Below, piece after piece: positions 26,487 through 38,947 of a DNA stretch of 64,000 nucleotides. The stretch lies in NCBI RefSeq assembly GCF_014898815.1, contig NW_026515502.1, positions 1-64,000 on the forward strand, read 5' to 3'. How positions within the stretch are numbered: position 1 is the first letter of the stretch; each line of letters begins with the position of its first letter. This stretch comes from Panonychus citri (lineage: Eukaryota > Arthropoda > Arachnida > Trombidiformes > Tetranychidae). The notes beneath the pieces were generated by a model. It saw nothing but the letters and a program-made list of their open reading frames with translations, did no database searches and had not been told where the DNA came from. The position numbers and the translations under genes are program-made.

Positions 26487-27493
26487 AATTAAGGCTGGGT
26501 CAATATCTATTGATTTGAATTGAACTTTTCAATCTCAATTTAATAGGTAAGATTATATTAGATTATCTGGAAAATTAAATGAAAAGTAATCAAAAACACT
26601 TCAATCATCATAAGGACAATTTACCTTTCGTCTTTTAATCATCATCATCATTATCATCATTATATATATCATATCATATCATGTTTGATGATGATGATGA
26701 TAATCAACATCCCTTGTAAACTCGTTGTGATAATATTGTTTAATGATGTGATATGTTTATAGACCAGCATCATGATGATAAACAATTAAATCCAATGAAC
26801 CATTAAATTAAATATGTCGATGATAAAACATTGACTGAGAATTGATTGTTGATTGTTGATATAATTATCATTTTATGATGTTTTACCTTTTGTTTTTATG
26901 ATTAAAAGTAAAACAAACTCCTAATAATAGTTGATGTTTGTTGATAGTTGATCATAATCATAATCATAATCACAATCATAATCATCATTATCATCATGAT
27001 TAAGATGAAGATGATAATAGTTGAGTCTAGATAATTGTTAAAGTGCCTTAAGATATGATTTAATATATTGGAAGAAGATGAAGAAGAAGAAGAAGAAGAA
27101 GAAATTAATTCGTTGTCTTATTTTCCTCCTTTGTATTAATATTATTTTAATAGTAAAAGAAGCTACTGTTTATTATTATTATGATTAGTTGATTGTTGTT
27201 GTTGTTGATGTTGTTGCTGTTTGATTGTTGCTACTGTTTTAGATTAATATCTATATGATTAGTAATCTTTTCTCTCTTCATCTACCTGTAGCCTCACCTT
27301 AATCTCTGTGTTACTTGTTGATATTTAAAGGTGAGGTTTAGATTCAGTAGCTACAAGAAAGAAACAGAAACTTATGTTAATCATAATAATAATGATCCAT
27401 CTAATTCAGTAGCAATTTAGCCTCTGGCTTAATCACGAAATTGATATTTATCTGAGTGAAGAATGTTAATTGCGGTCCAAAGATGATGATACA

Positions 27494-27524
<31 letters not shown>

Positions 27525-27743
27525 GAAGAAGATGATGATTGCGAGAAAGAAAGAAAAATCAGAAGCTTCTCATTCAAATATCGGTAATCATTTGTAACGC
27601 TCTTCCAAAGGGAAATCATGATGATGATTATCATCATCAAGAGAAAGAGATAGAGAGAGAGAGATGAAGATAAAGATGATCAGTGTTATGTCTTTAGCCC
27701 AGGGTCCAGTTCTCTCTCATTTTTCGGTAGCTCTCGATTTCCA
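26487..27743 (-). repeat. Right arm of long inverted repeat
   Basis: Reverse complement of 5,739-7,036, about 41 bp shorter because several microsatellites are contracted (CT/GA at 27,494-27,520, GAA near 27,080-27,100 and one GAT unit). Non-microsatellite blocks match almost perfectly by eye. The outer boundary near 27,743 is sharp: beyond it the sequence shows no resemblance to that upstream of 5,739. No coding capacity is evident. Confidence 0.92.
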
Positions 27744-30700
27744 CCTGATTCTCAATCCTAAACTTTTTTGTTCATCACCAAAACCATGATGGTGATGATG
27801 ATAAATACCTTTAGGGATAAATGAAAATCACCAACACATAACAAGAAACTTTCATTAAATCAACTTACCCTCTTGATTATTTTAATTGAACTGAAAAAAC
27901 AGTAATCAATACTCTCACTAATAGTCAAGTGTTTACTATTGTATTATCAAGTCCAAGCTGATAAATTATCATGAAACACCTGAACTACAATTTATAAATT
28001 ACAAGGTTATAATATAGATAATTTAATCAACTTAAAGCATATCGATAACAATCAAATCAGTAACCACCTTGATCCTATCTGACCAAAATCATATCATTTC
28101 GTATCAGCAATTTGACAGTCAATCATTTTAAACTTGATTAACCTGATAAAATGTACCGATTTTATCGTCTAATAGTAAATTAAATTTGTTAGAAAACTCA
28201 AATTATTTAAATGTTCAATCAAACTATTGATAAGTTTGCCTCATAGATGGCGAGCCATTGGCTTTTGATGCTCGAAACTTTCGAGTTGATGTCGAAAAAT
28301 AATCCAATCGAACTGTTATAATGTTCAGTTTGCCTCAATTAAATTTCCAAAGGTTTTAATTGTAAGCTGTTTGCATGAATTATGAGTAAGTAATTGATTG
28401 TATTTGTTAGCAATTAATTCAATTAATTGACAAGAAAACCTCATTCTACTTGACCGAGTTGAGTGAGTGTTCATATTGATTCAGTTTACTTTTGAGTTAA
28501 ATGTATCAAGGTGAATGCTAAAGGAGATTCAATATTTTATTATATAATATATTCAATTTAATGGATCAGTTGTATTCCCACTTGATGATTGTGACAATTT
28601 GTTACAAAAAATTTTGACACATTTTCACTTGTGACATTTAAAGTTATATTTATATTCAATCATCTTGATCCTTTTTCTCAAGTAAACTGATAGTATTTTC
28701 AATTCAATTGAATAAAATATGATTGAGATGCATCAGCAAGAGACATGACAATTAATTTGATTTTGTCTCAATCATTCAAATAAAATGGTTCATGAGATTG
28801 AGATTCAATTTCCCACCAATGACAAAAAACAATTTATTCATTCATTTCAATTTCAAAGGATAATCTAGTTGATTCCTAAGTCAATAAGTCTTTATATTTT
28901 CCTGTTATTTTAATTTGAACACTGCAAATGACAGTTGACTAGGAAATAAATTAACTTTGCATAACAATTAGATGAAATAATTATTATGACGATGACATCT
29001 TCATCCAGTTGGAATTGAATTTCAGATGGACAAGGAAAAGATGAAAGATTTGATTGAAATTGGGCCAATTATTTAATTATGAGTATAATTTACATGGTGA
29101 TGAGGATGCTAACAAAATGTGATGCTCGTTGGCTTTTCAAGATTCAGAAATTACTCTTTCAAAGTTTTCACATTATGTTAAAGCTTTCAGGGTGTTGCAT
29201 GGTGATTATAATTCTGACAGGAGGTATGCATTTGTTTTGATAGTTTTTTCTGTCTCGAATCGAAAACTGTAATAATAGTCTCGATTTAATGTCTTTTATT
29301 TTGTATCGATGCCAAAATATAATCAGAAAGTTGTTATAATGACGATGAGTTAAATGGAAAGTCAACCAGTCATTTTCATATTCTCGGCACTGATGAAGAC
29401 CAAAATTCTGAGCAGATGAAATTGATATTAAAATCCATGCATTCATCTAGACTATTGTGGAATTGCAGAGAATAATTTAAATTAATTGCGAATGTAGTTG
29501 ATGAGATTAGAGTCGCCATCTCATGAGCTGCAACGCCGACAACTGAGTTCTAAGTGGCCTTCAGCTTTGGGAGAATAGCTCATAGATCATGTTGATTGGA
29601 GTGTTTGAGTTATTTGTTCCTCCTGATGAGTTTCAGGTCCCAGTTTGACAGCGAACAATGTCCAGGTAGCTGACGAATTGTGATCGAAATTTACTCTATT
29701 AATAGCTTTTCCAACGGCGTTGGAAACGAAACAAGTAAGAGATCGATCGAGGCGAGGAGTTTGCTGATAGTTTGAGAGAAATTAGGAAACAATTTCGGTG
29801 GAAAGAGAGAAAAAAGTTCTTTTCTTCACTTTTTTTCGCTGAACTTATTTCCTATCATGAAAACTCAATTCGGATTTCGACTTATCATCTATCTCTCAAC
29901 ATAATGATTAAAGTTTAACAAAAAGAAAGTTTTGATGACATGATGATAAAAAAGACACACAATCATCATACTTAATCTTTAATTTACTTTTATCATCATC
30001 TTCAAATCTTAATACACTTTTGATACGATTCTCAGTTGTTACATGAAAAGTAATTATCTTTAAAATGATACAAAATAGATTGAATCATAAATATCAAATT
30101 ATCATTGGAGGATAAAAACAAAACAATTCATGATGAAAGTTCAATGAATTCAAGTTGATTCAAAATGAATGAGATAGCGAGAGAGAAAGGAAAATAAACT
30201 CTATCAACTGAATCACCATGTAAATAGATTTCCAGTGAAAGTGATAAAAAAAGGTAACATACTCAATCTGTAGTTCATATTATCTTAACATTTAGTTTAG
30301 CAGTTTGGAGGGTATTCATTGAGAGTATATGTAATGTATTGCAATTTGGAAACACAGCTAAAGGTTGAATGAGGGTTGGATTGGGTGATGATGATCACTA
30401 TTCAGGAAAATGAAGCTCACCATGGGGAAAAAATCATGTAACCGATAATAGGGAAAAGTTGATCTTTTACTTTTTCTTGTTCCAAAATCTCATCCCTAGG
30501 AAATGATGATCATCAACAAGGATGAGCAAATGACTATCAACAAGGATTATTCTTGCAATTCCAATACATCCCCAATCCAAATCATCTTCATGAGCAGAAA
30601 AAAACTTTCATTCATTATTCATGGTACCAAGAAAATTTGTTCATATGAATGCTCATCATGATGATATTTATATATCATTGACACTGGAAATCACCTTGAA

Positions 30701-32696
30701 TAATGTATTAAATTACATGGAGTTGGATATACAATCCACCGGTGGTAAAATGATTTGCTAATTCAAAGAGAGATAAATAAAAAGAAAGTTCTGATTACTG
30801 AGTATCACATGTACTCTCATGATTTAGATGATATTAATTACTACATGAGAGTAAAAGATTATCATTAATTTCAATACAAAGTAAATAATCACCAATCCAT
30901 GGGAATGAGGAAACATTTTCAATCATCGTCATGTATCATGAAATTATCATGATTTAAGTTAAAATTTCATTAATCACATTCTGGTGCTAAAGGATTGATT
31001 ATCCATTGATTATCATGGCCAATGGTGTGATTGATTAATCATGATGATGAATCAAATGAATTACATGACAGGGTGAATGAGTAAGAGAGAAACAAAATAA
31101 GAGATAGAAGGATTTTCATGATGATAATTTCATGATAATGTGTTAAAATAATATCTCCTTACATGAGTGAATTAGTGAATCAATTTATGGATAGGAAACA
31201 AAAAAAGGTTCATGAATCAACATTAGATTGTTAATGGGAATGAGTGTCTGTTGAAATCTATTTATATTCACATTAACAGGATTCACATGAGAAATGAAAC
31301 TCATCATCATCATCAGAATCCATCCAGAACTTGTAACTCTTTCTACTTTTTTTTTACTTCGAATTGTTTTTTCCTCTTCTTCTAATAAAGATAAATGGAT
31401 TCAAAGTGTTTTCCTCTAATCTTAAAGAAACTCATGTAATAATCATGGTGATATTCTTGTTAATGATCATCACCATGTTCAGGAATGAATTTGATGAATC
31501 AACTCACCTGAATAAATACAAACACACCTTTGAATGTCATTTCTCAAACCTGAATCATCACCTTGATCCATATCTCAACCATTATCATACTTTACTCGAT
31601 ATTTATACTCGGTGGTAACTCCTGAGAGCAACATTATTCACTTAGCATTCATATAGAGATGAAGATAAACTGTTATGGAATAAAAAAAAGAAAATAACTG
31701 AATTCTTCTTCTTGTTGATATTCAGTTCGAACTTGAAGACAAAAACAATGAGTACCTTCGTGGCCATTTCGAAATCAACTAAAGTAAAGTTCTAATCTGA
31801 ATATTCTTAAATATTTTATTCCTAAGTCTGAACATTGAACATTATTATGAATAGATAATATCATTGAGATGGAAGAATCAACTTTTCGCTGATAAGAAAT
31901 AATCGATTCATATTAATACTAATAAAGTTCGTGTCCAGTTCTGATTTAATCATGAAATGTATCAAATTAGTTGATGAACTATCAACAAGTATATTCTAGA
32001 GATAATCTGATTATCCCTAATTAAAGATAAATAATAATGAACATTATAATTCATTGGAAACTCATCATGAGTCTCATGTTATTCACTGTGCATAAGAATT
32101 CATTATCATGAATGATGATCATGATGAACGATTGATTAATGTAAATCAATGATAATTTAAGAATGTAAATGTTTCAATCATCAGTTGATTAACTAACATC
32201 CTCCTGAAGATATTGAAATATTTCATGAGTAACCAAAGTGATTCCCTGGATATTTGCCTGAATATAATTGATTTATCCTAATAAAAGTGAAAACAATAAC
32301 AATCAGCTAATATTAACTGGATTAACTGATTAATCAAATTAAATGCAAATATTATGTTTGTTTGGTAATAAAATGTAACTATTATCAAAGAATCGTTTCA
32401 TTCTGATTATTAATCAGAACTTTGGTAAATCCTTTTAGACATGAAATAATTGATATTTGATCAATATACAAGTTCAATGATCATTGAGTCAATAATATCT
32501 GACCATTGGTCAAAGTTACAATATAATTGAAAGTGATGATGTATTAACAGAGGGAAAATAAATAAATAATTGAATGGGTGAAGATGGAGCCAAACTATTG
32601 AGAGGTTGAAAACAGGATGAAGGAAAGAAAAGAGGGAAACGGAAATGGATTAGATTTGAACAAACCTTTAACACTAACAAGATAATTCAAGTAATT

Positions 32697-32697
<1 letters not shown>

Positions 32698-32735
<38 letters not shown>

Positions 32736-32745
32736 GATGATGATG
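32698..32745. repeat. (GA)n-(ATG)n compound microsatellite
   Basis: About 34 bp of pure GA followed immediately by several ATG/GAT triplets. Confidence 0.9.
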
Positions 32746-34840
32746 AGAAATCTTTTGTAAGATAAAAAAAAGTAATAACAGTAATAATGAAAAAAGAACA
32801 GAGGAAAAAACGAATTGCCATCCAAAGGCAATATAAGATTATAACCATTGGAATTGACTATTGCCTTTGAAGAAGAAGAAAATGTTGACCAACAGTAAAT
32901 TCTGAGAAGAATTTATTTCCTCTGGAGATTTTCATGGTCCATGATGAACCAGGAAAAGATGATAAAGAGAAAAAAAGAGAATGAAGATGAAGAATTTTGA
33001 AAGAAGAATAAGAAAGAAAGAGAAATTGAGAGAGAAAGTTAAGAGAACTTCAGATTGTATTAGAACTTTTTTCTTTCGAATTTTTTGAAAGTTATATTTA
33101 GTACAGATTTCGATGGGAAATGACATTCGAGAATGTAAAGTGAGAGTAAACAGAAACTTGAAAGGTTTGTGTTATTTTCTGCTAGACAAATGGAAACATT
33201 GATTTCTACCCAAATATTTGAATATTTGCTCCCCTGTTTCAAGAGGAGAGAGAAATGAATTACCTTGAAATCTTATGAACTTTTATGAACAATAATCTGG
33301 AACGAAACAACAAAACTTTCCCCTTTATCCAATAAATATAAACAAATATGAATAAAAGTCCAGAGAAAATGCTGCGATCACAAAGAGACAAGAAGAAAAC
33401 ATAAACCAATCTTGTTTTTCTCATAAATTCTGAGTCTCATCATAGAAAATCTGAATTGGAACTTTTCTTACTTCATCCCTCCCTCCACTGAATAAAATAG
33501 TAGTAATAATTTCAATAGGAAATCTACATTATCATTGATCATGCTTCATCTCAATCTATTCAGATTCAGCATTTATAACAATAACAAATGTAATAACAAT
33601 TTAGTTTTTACAATAACAATACTCATGATAACGAGTGATGATGAGATATATAAAGTTTCATGGTGACAGATAAAGATTAACCTCAAGAAAAAGGATTATC
33701 TTTATGAATTCATTACTTTTCCTTTCATCTTATCTCATTCAAATAATATCTCTACATGAGATTATCCCATGATATCGAAAAGACAGTAATGATTAATTAT
33801 GTCCCTTTAATTGTCTACTAAATATCTGTAATAGTGAAAATATATCAGCCTAATGATAACTGTTATCATCTTGGTATTAGATGAAATTAGCTTGATTCAT
33901 GTAATTGTAGTAAAAAAAGGTTAGAATTGTGAAAAATGCTGAAAGAAAAATTCTGAAGAAAATTCTGACAAGAAAAATATTATTTTTTTCTCTCTTCTTA
34001 TTTCATTCTTAATGATAGCAATTATGATTTCGCTCTGATTACTGGTCTATTATCATTACATTCAACTGTGTATTTGATGGTTTATATGTTGACTCATTAT
34101 ATTCACCATGATATTGGTATCATTATCTTCATGATGATAATGAAGATAATCATCAATGAAAAATGAATTAAACTCCCAAACCATAAAATCTATGATTACT
34201 TCCTATGCTTTCCCACTGTTATATTATATGATATATATCTCATGTACCATTATATTGTTATATCAATTTTCAGGGAGCAGCAAAAAAAAATTGTTCACAA
34301 TTTGATTTTGGTGTTGATGATAATACCATTATTATTATCATAAAGCAATCAAATTGCTTTCAATCAGAAAGTATCAAGTTAAATCAATTAGATATTAGAT
34401 ATTGCGATAATGCCTCATCAGATTGATTATAGTTCCGAAATCTGAAATCATGAAACTGAATCAGGATAAGATCACATTTACATCATCAATGATGGTTATT
34501 TTTAAATTCTGATACGATAATAGCTCAGCTGAGTTATAATACCTTTGGGAGTTAAATTGGAGTTGAATTGTTGATAGAAAGTTACGATTTTTTCATAATT
34601 TGTAAATTATCAACATGATACAATGAAAAAAAGTTCTGATGGTTAAGAATCAGTCGATTGATGATCGAGTGAGGAAACGATAATGACCATTATATATGGA
34701 TTATAATCTAATTTATGGTTGTAAATAATTTCAGCTTACAAATATTAATAATTGGATAATTTTGGATGGTTTAGTTTAATTAATTGATCAACAATTTCCA
34801 ATGATTAAAAGTTATCGTTTATTTTTCATTGATAATATGA

Positions 34841-34897
34841 TATTTTTAACTCCCATTGACATGCTCAGAATCAGAGTAAACTCAGTCTCTCAGTCCC
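34841..34897 (+). promoter_or_regulatory. Possible core promoter of the LRR gene
   Basis: A TATTTTTAA run at 34,841 lies about 40 bp before two overlapping arthropod-type initiator words (TCAGTCTCTCAGTCCC, from about 34,882), roughly 150 bp upstream of the LRR start codon. The spacing is a little long and the TATA match is weak, so this is only a candidate. Confidence 0.25.
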
Positions 34898-35039
34898 TGT
34901 GAATGAAATTGTTGGTTTTGCTTTTACATGTAACATTCATGATTCAGTTTCCATTGAGTTGAGTTGAAATCATTTGTTGAATTTGAACAATACAACAACA
35001 AGAACAACACAATTACAACCCTTGGACCAACAAGATACA

Positions 35040-37976
35040 ATGGATAAGATAAAATTATCATGTTTCCATTTAATTTATTTGATATTATGTTTGATTTCAA
35101 ACGTGAAATTATTTCCAACCAAATCACCTGAGATTTTATCTCCAAATTCAACTGAAAACTTTCAACAATCATCATCATCATCATCATCATTGGCATCATT
35201 ATCATCATGTCCAAATTCATGTTATTGTGATCAGGATAATCTTTACGTGAGTTGTGTCGGTGATGACCAATGGGATTCAAATTTACCTTTACTGCCCATC
35301 ACAGTGACCAGATTAGAGATTAAAAATTATAACTTATCATCCTCATCCTCATCATCAAATCTCAACTTGTCCAATTTAAAATCACTCCAAGAAGTTAAAT
35401 TAAATTCATTAAATTTAATCTCCCTCAGCAATGAAACTTTCAATAATCTTATACACCTTGAAAGGCTTGACCTTAGTAATAATAAACTGACCACTTTGAA
35501 TGTTGGTGTTTTCAGCTCAGCAACTTCAATCCTTAAATTTGTTGACCTCTCATCAAATAGATTACAATCAATTTATGAAACATTTAATGGTTGTAATTCA
35601 ATTGAACATCTTAATTTAAGGTCTAATCAATTGACCAACATAACAATCAACACTTTCATTGGATTAGTTAAACTGGTCTATCTTAATCTAGATGGTAATC
35701 TTATTACAACAATTGAATTAGGATCATTTCTACAATTAACTCGACTTGGACATTTGATTATCTCAAATAATCCAATATCAATGTCCACTCGTTTCGATTC
35801 ATTGTCCACTAAATTAAAGTACGTTGATGTTTCCAATATATCATTAACTTCAATTCCTCATGGTATCGATCCTTTCATACGTGATTTAAGATTATCGGGT
35901 AATGCAATTAGTAAAATCAGTTCCGGTGACTTCGATAATTACCTTTACTTGAATGTTTTGGTCCTCGATTCTAATGGTTTGTCTATCGTTGAATTGGATT
36001 CATTGGGTCGACTTGAATATCTTATTGAACTTTGGGCTAAAGATAATCAACTGACCTCACTGCCCATTGATCTTCCCCCCTCTTTACGTAAAATGTATTT
36101 ATCTCACAATCAACTGACCACAATCAACTCAACCATTTTCAGTCCATTGGTAAAATTGGAAAGACTTGATTTATCCAACAATTTGATTACTACAATTGAA
36201 ACTGATTCATTGTCTAATTTAGTTAATTTGGTTCGTCTCAATTTGAGTAACAACAAACTGACCAATCTGGTTAATGTTAAATGGCCAAGTAATTTGAAAT
36301 GTCTTGATCTCTCTGCTAATCCAATTGTAATCATTGATTTAATCAGTTTAACATCAACACCAAATTTAGAGGAATTAAATTTGTCCAAAATCGTTTCATC
36401 ATCATCAACATCGTCATCACAATTAACCGAGACTATTAATTGTACTGATGTTCACCTTAATCATCTCAAGAAACTTGATCTTGAACAAAGTTACAATTTA
36501 GCTGAACAATTTATGACAATAGTTGATTGTAACATTAACCATAACTATCAGAGAGTTAATTTAATTGCGTCCAATTTAACTGAATTAAATCTCCTTGGAA
36601 CCGGATTGAAATCATTGGGTAATTTTGTTGGAAACAAAAATTTACTTCAAATTGAACAATTAACATTTGATTCGCAACAATTAGATTGCTCATTAGAAGA
36701 TAATCAACAATTAAGCTTATGGTTAAAATCGGCAAAGTTAACAATCAAACCTTCAAGTGAAGTAATTAAATGTGAATCTCCTCAACAATTAAAAGGATTA
36801 CCTTTAATCAAGTTACATGACCATCTTAACATTAAATTAATTAACAACAATCAATTGGCCTTATCTCCAATAACAACATCAAAATCAGCTAATAATGATG
36901 ATGAAACATCAACAATAATGCCCAAAGGTTTGACTCAGGTAAATTTATCATCTTCATCATCAATGTCATCATCCAGTCATCATTATCTTGATACAAAATT
37001 GAATCATTCAAAGGATTATGCCTCAGGCGATTTACATTTAAACCAAACAAATATCAACAATAATGATGATGATGATCATCATCATTTGATAATAGTAAAT
37101 GGCAACATAAGCATCACCAATGGTAAACATGATAAACCAACATCTTCATCATCATCCTCAGGTCACCAAGTTGTTGTTACATCATTTTCATCCCATGATG
37201 ATAATCATCATGCTAGTGATTATGGTTCACCTCAAATCCTTTCAAATAATCGTACAGATAAAGTTGATTATCTGCCCTCAGGTGAGATAAAAGTTTCATC
37301 TGATAATAACATAAAAACAATGTCCATGAATAATCATGATAACTTATCATCATCATCATCATTAAACCAAAGTAACCAAAATGATAATATTGAAGGTAAA
37401 CAATCATCATCCCATAAATTACATTCAACAACAATAAAACCTGATAATAAATCAATAATTAATGAAACAATTAACAATCCAAGTCGACTAAGTGAAAATT
37501 TCAAGCGTTCAATTATTCAAAAATCTTCATCCTCATCCTCATCTTCATCTGTACCATTAATTTCATTATCAACTTCCTCATCATCTTCCGGTTTACTATT
37601 ATTACCTTCATCATCCTCATCACTTTCATCTTATCAAACTTTACCATCATTATCAACTGCTTCCTTGTCATCATCATCATCGTCATCATCTCACCTTGCT
37701 TCATATGGAATTGTATCTTTCATAATTGGATCATTAATTATAACTACAATGCTTTGTTTCGCAATTTTAACCATGATTAAATCTCGTAAAATTTACACAT
37801 CAATTGTGAAAGACACTCGAGTGGACAATAGATCTTGGTTACATCGTAGTGTCTCCTACCTCTCTCAAACTGATGAGGTCTCATTCTTAAGTCTAACGGA
37901 CACAATTGACCTGAGTAATAACGTTAATGGGTCAGGGGGAAGAGGAAGATTAAGTGGATTAAGTGGATTGAGATAA
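35040..37976 (+). CDS. Leucine-rich-repeat single-pass membrane protein (intronless)
   Basis: One uninterrupted frame of 978 aa from the ATG at 35,040. The open frame extends 22 codons upstream without an ATG. Residues 1 to about 22 form a signal peptide with a hydrophobic core (FHLIYLILCLI). An LRRNT-like cysteine cluster (C57, C61, C63, C72) is followed by some 15-18 leucine-rich repeats of the LxxLxLSxNxLTxL type to about residue 535, and an LRRCT-like cap (about C550-C578). A Ser/His/Asn-rich, disordered stalk of about 300 residues has many N-glycosylation sequons. One transmembrane segment lies near 889-911, with a basic-flanked 67-residue cytoplasmic tail. The architecture resembles arthropod neuronal or adhesion LRR receptors such as the tartan/capricious group. 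The tail has no TIR or kinase domain, so it is not a Toll. The exact family is not resolved. Its role is probably cell-surface recognition or adhesion. Confidence 0.88.
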   Translation: MDKIKLSCFHLIYLILCLISNVKLFPTKSPEILSPNSTENFQQSSSSSSSLASLSSCPNSCYCDQDNLYVSCVGDDQWDSNLPLLPITVTRLEIKNYNLSSSSSSSNLNLSNLKSLQEVKLNSLNLISLSNETFNNLIHLERLDLSNNKLTTLNVGVFSSATSILKFVDLSSNRLQSIYETFNGCNSIEHLNLRSNQLTNITINTFIGLVKLVYLNLDGNLITTIELGSFLQLTRLGHLIISNNPISMSTRFDSLSTKLKYVDVSNISLTSIPHGIDPFIRDLRLSGNAISKISSGDFDNYLYLNVLVLDSNGLSIVELDSLGRLEYLIELWAKDNQLTSLPIDLPPSLRKMYLSHNQLTTINSTIFSPLVKLERLDLSNNLITTIETDSLSNLVNLVRLNLSNNKLTNLVNVKWPSNLKCLDLSANPIVIIDLISLTSTPNLEELNLSKIVSSSSTSSSQLTETINCTDVHLNHLKKLDLEQSYNLAEQFMTIVDCNINHNYQRVNLIASNLTELNLLGTGLKSLGNFVGNKNLLQIEQLTFDSQQLDCSLEDNQQLSLWLKSAKLTIKPSSEVIKCESPQQLKGLPLIKLHDHLNIKLINNNQLALSPITTSKSANNDDETSTIMPKGLTQVNLSSSSSMSSSSHHYLDTKLNHSKDYASGDLHLNQTNINNNDDDDHHHLIIVNGNISITNGKHDKPTSSSSSSGHQVVVTSFSSHDDNHHASDYGSPQILSNNRTDKVDYLPSGEIKVSSDNNIKTMSMNNHDNLSSSSSLNQSNQNDNIEGKQSSSHKLHSTTIKPDNKSIINETINNPSRLSENFKRSIIQKSSSSSSSSSVPLISLSTSSSSSGLLLLPSSSSSLSSYQTLPSLSTASLSSSSSSSSHLASYGIVSFIIGSLIITTMLCFAILTMIKSRKIYTSIVKDTRVDNRSWLHRSVSYLSQTDEVSFLSLTDTIDLSNNVNGSGGRGRLSGLSGLR

Positions 37977-38092
37977 AGATCCAAATATCGAGTTTGATAG
38001 CCAATGTTATGGTCAATCACAAAGTAAATGATTTACATCTTGCCATTGAAAATATTTCAACTAATTTGCTAACAATTAAAAGTTCAACTGTT

Positions 38093-38125
38093 AATAAAAT
38101 TACAATTTGTATTATATTAAATAAA
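38093..38125 (+). terminator. Candidate polyadenylation signals of the LRR gene
   Basis: Two AATAAA hexamers (38,093-38,098 and 38,120-38,125), 117 and 144 bp after the LRR stop codon. The position is plausible for a compact 3' untranslated region. Confidence 0.45.
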
Positions 38126-38929
38126 AAAATAGTAATATTGATAAATATTAATAACTTTCATAAAGATGATTAAAGGTTATTCATTTGCAATAATAAAATA
38201 GTGTAATCAATGTAAAATATCAATACCTCTAATGATCAGCAGAAAGTTAATCATTCATCTTGATGAAGGAACAATTTAACTTAATTATCAATGATTAACC
38301 ACCAGAATCATATTATGTATACAATGTTCATTAAAAAAACTTCCCATTTAATAACATGTTTACAGAATTCAAACTTGATTTCATCTTCCCACCTCTCATC
38401 TTATTCATCTTAACAACAATCATCTTGACATGTAAAGCTTTTTTCATCCACCGGTGGGAGAAAAACTCATTTTCATCTAGATCATGTTTCTCTCTCTCTC
38501 TCTCTCACCGCCTTCATCTTTTTTATCCTCCATCACTTGTGAATAAATGACTCACTCATGTTGATAATAAGAGTTGATGCTCTAAATGATGAATGAATTT
38601 CTATAACTTCCAATTGGATTCTGATGACCAGGCTTGGTGAATTCTAGAACATCTTATAAGCGAATGGTGAAAATTCAATATATTCTTATGTAAATATTGA
38701 ATCTCTTTCTCATTTAATTATAAATGTAAATTCATCAAAAGACAAGAGTAAAATATTATCAACTAAGCAACAAAAAGTTTCTAATAAAAAAAACGATGAT
38801 TATATTAGCAATAGTAAACTTTTCATTTCTTTTCTCATCAAGTTAATGGATCATTTCTATTAGATTAACAATCTCAAGGTGATGATAATTCATTAATCGT
38901 TAGAAATCAGCATCAGAATCAAATCGTGA

Positions 38930-38947
38930 AAATCTATCGATAGATTT
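38930..38947. promoter_or_regulatory. 18-bp perfect palindrome with TATCGATA core
   Basis: AAATCTATCGATAGATTT is its own reverse complement. One inserted A separates it from a longer imperfect palindrome at 38,926-38,950. The core TATCGATA is the DNA-replication-related element bound by DREF in arthropods. TATCGATA itself occurs at least three other times in the window, about as expected by chance, so only the extended symmetry is notable. Confidence 0.35.

Larger units (their letters stand above)
27744..35039. other. Spacer between inverted repeat and LRR gene
   Basis: No credible gene was found. Contents include a GC-richer island at about 29,490-29,770 with a 19-bp palindrome, a 15-bp palindrome CTCGAAACTTTCGAG at 28,271-28,285, the CCACCGGTGG palindrome at 30,736-30,745, the TGACCATTGGTCA palindrome at 32,500-32,512, and a GA/ATG microsatellite at about 32,698-32,745. 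Frames of up to about 92 codons here have no domain, no repeat-free protein-like character and no convincing splice context. Confidence 0.45.

Noticed and set aside
29168..29446. 92-codon minus-strand frame as a gene
   Set aside because: No domain, no start or splice context, and its composition fits AT-rich spacer.
31364..31618. 84-codon plus-strand frame with a hydrophobic stretch
   Set aside because: It starts in a poly-T/CT tract, has no conserved feature, and is a length expected by chance in low-stop AT-rich DNA.
19980..38942. TATCGATA occurrences at about 19,980, 26,287, 28,041 and 38,935 as a DREF-site cluster
   Set aside because: Four copies of this AT-rich 8-mer are close to chance expectation in 64 kb; only the long palindrome at 38,930 was kept.
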